Assembly (NCBI GenBank): GCA_934555865.1 | Contig: CAKTFI010000029.1 | Span: forward strand, 1-14,163 | Reading direction: 5' to 3' | DNA length: 14,163 nucleotides | DNA from: an uncultured Christensenellaceae bacterium | Lineage (GTDB): Bacteria; Bacillota; Clostridia; Christensenellales; Christensenellaceae | In this document: positions 13,067-14,163 of the stretch, in pieces | Numbering within the stretch: position 1 is the stretch's first letter | Layout of the letters: each line of letters begins with the position of its first letter | Notes under the pieces: generated by a model | The model's database searches: none | What the model saw: the letters and a program-made list of their open reading frames with translations, nothing else | Told to the model about the DNA's origin: nothing | Made by a program: the position numbers and the translations under genes

Positions 13067-14013
13067 GATTCAGCGTCATGGGCTGCGGCCGTTGGGGGTC
13101 GTTTATCGCGTGGTATTTGCATAAGATTGGGCACGAGGTCTGCGTGTGGGGTCGGGAGGGCTCCCCCAACCTGCGCGCGCTCCGCGAGGGGCATATGGGA
13201 GAATTCCCCTTTCCGGCAGACATTCGCCTGACCGAGGACGCAGCGGAGGCAGTGCGGTTCGGCGAGGTGATCGCCATCTCCATTAGCTCGCAGCATCTGC
13301 GCGAATTTATGGGCGGCGAGGCCTTCCATGGCGTGAAAAAGCCGGTCGTGCTCTGTATGAAGGGTATCGAGGAAGAGACAGGCTGTCGCCTGAGTGAGAT
13401 CGCGACAGAGGTCGTCGGCCGAGACAATGTCGCCGTATGGCTGGGGCCGGGGCATGTGCAATACTTTTTGGCGGGCATTCCAAACTGTATGGTAATCGAT
13501 GCCTATGACGACGCCCTAAAGCGCACGCTCATCGAGTCGCTGCGCGGTAACCTGATCCGCTTCTATTACGGCACGGATATGATCGGCAACGAGATTGGCG
13601 CGGCGGCCAAGAATGTCATCGGCATCGCCGCCGGTATGTTGGATGGCGTGGATAACACGAGCCTCAAGGGGGCGCTCATGTCGCGCGGTGCGCGGGAGGT
13701 TTCTAAGCTCATCGAGAACCTGGGCGGCAACCCTATGTCAGCCTATGGCCTGGCGCACCTCGGCGATTATGAGGCGACCGTCTTTTCTAAATATAGCCGC
13801 AATCGGATGTTCGGCGAAAAATTTGTGCGCGGGGAATCGATGCAGGGGCTGGCGGAAGGTGTGAGCACCTCGCAGGCGATGCAGCTGCTGGCTAAGCGGT
13901 CGGATACGGACATCCCGATCTGCACGGCGGTCTACCGCATGCTGTACGAGAATGTCTCGCCCGAGGATGCGCTGGAGCAACTCTTCCTGCGCGGGCTGAA
14001 AAAGGAATTTTGA
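13063..14013 (+). CDS. NAD(P)H-dependent glycerol-3-phosphate dehydrogenase (GpsA-like)
   Basis: A 316-aa Rossmann dehydrogenase that reduces dihydroxyacetone phosphate to sn-glycerol-3-phosphate. The NAD(P) loop is GCGRWG (7-12), followed by HEVCVWGRE. CMKGIEEETG and LGPGHVQYFLAGIPN match GpsA segments. The catalytic Lys is K183 in GAAAKNVIGIAAG; D235 lies in GLAHLGDYEATVFSKYSRNRMFGE, where most relatives read GLAGLGDL and SRNRRFG. It is slightly shorter than usual GpsA (about 330-340 aa) and divergent, so it may be a second copy rather than the housekeeping one. The start is ATG 13063, overlapping the nitroreductase stop, with AGGAGAG ahead. Its product is a precursor of phospholipid and of CDP-glycerol, used by the enzyme at 4373; that link is inferred. 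Confidence 0.88.
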   Translation: MRFSVMGCGRWGSFIAWYLHKIGHEVCVWGREGSPNLRALREGHMGEFPFPADIRLTEDAAEAVRFGEVIAISISSQHLREFMGGEAFHGVKKPVVLCMKGIEEETGCRLSEIATEVVGRDNVAVWLGPGHVQYFLAGIPNCMVIDAYDDALKRTLIESLRGNLIRFYYGTDMIGNEIGAAAKNVIGIAAGMLDGVDNTSLKGALMSRGAREVSKLIENLGGNPMSAYGLAHLGDYEATVFSKYSRNRMFGEKFVRGESMQGLAEGVSTSQAMQLLAKRSDTDIPICTAVYRMLYENVSPEDALEQLFLRGLKKEF

Positions 14014-14071
14014 GAAATCAAAAAGGAGAGGCGAAGCCCCCTGCTGGTAAGACAGTAAAATCAAATTTCTT

Positions 14072-14109
14072 GGAACAGGCATGATTTCGGTCATGCCTGT
14101 TCCGCTTTT
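14072..14109 (+). terminator. Terminator after gpsA, overlapping the convergent gene's end
   Basis: A perfect 13-bp stem, GGAACAGGCATGA (14072-14084) with TCATGCCTGTTCC (14091-14103), has a six-base loop and T4 at 14106-14109. It lies about 58 bases after the gpsA stop. No T-run is present for the - strand direction. Confidence 0.75.
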
Positions 14110-14163
14110 AGCAGTTCATCCACGGGAATATAGCCCACAAGGTCGTACTCGATATGTACCTTC
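14091..14163 (-). CDS. C-terminal end of a convergent gene, unidentified
   Basis: The - strand is open from the window edge to TGA at 14093-14091 and encodes the last 23 residues, ending YIPVDELLKAEQA. The stretch looks like real protein (VHIEYDLVGYIPVDELL), but is too short for a family call. The two other - strand frames are also open for part of this short distance, so frame choice rests on residue composition and on the stop falling in the terminator stem. Confidence 0.5.
   Translation of the reverse strand, partial: KVHIEYDLVGYIPVDELLKAEQA

Overview
The window is about 60% GC and reads as chromosomal DNA from an anaerobic Clostridia-type Firmicute. The evidence is G-rich Shine-Dalgarno sites (GGAGG-like), sigma-A promoters with 17-bp spacers, short intergenic gaps, and gene families typical of gut Clostridia: a YoaP-type acetyltransferase, a DUF6935-like protein, a lic choline locus and a YidC-sulfatase fusion. 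I cannot place it to genus. All complete genes are on the + strand; only a gene fragment at the right edge is on the - strand.

Left part (1-4218). The window opens in the end of a small phage-holin-like membrane/coiled-coil gene and its terminator. Two acetyltransferase genes follow: a YoaP-type GNAT with its own strong promoter, and a protein with two GNAT domains in tandem. Next comes a ZIP metal transporter whose consensus promoter carries a 20-bp palindrome at the expected transcription start, resembling a metalloregulator operator. A 364-base gap follows, holding a strong terminator, a candidate extended -10 promoter and a GC-rich leader with several possible hairpins, upstream of a DUF6935-like gene.

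Centre (4265-11219). A five-gene operon runs from one promoter to one strong terminator: CDP-glycerol glycerophosphotransferase-like protein, a 925-aa YidC insertase/LTA-synthase-like sulfatase-fold fusion, then licC (phosphocholine cytidylyltransferase), licA (choline kinase) and licB (choline importer). The genes are 1-23 bases apart or overlap as ATGA. The likely job is to import choline, activate it to CDP-choline, and build or decorate a glycerol-phosphate (teichoic-type) surface polymer with phosphocholine. A LicD-type transferase, needed for the last step in known systems, is not in the window. The YidC-sulfatase fusion is the most unusual protein here.

Right part (11220-14163). An O6-alkylguanine-DNA alkyltransferase (Ogt-like) is followed, after an 11-G run, by a MerR regulator resembling aldehyde-sensing AdhR/NmlR proteins. 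Behind a terminator comes a two-gene unit, a nitroreductase-family flavoprotein overlapping a GpsA-like glycerol-3-phosphate dehydrogenase; the latter could feed glycerol-3-phosphate to phospholipid and teichoic-type polymers. The window ends in a convergent - strand gene whose stop codon lies inside a 13-bp terminator stem. No tRNA, rRNA, CRISPR array, insertion sequence or attachment site was seen.
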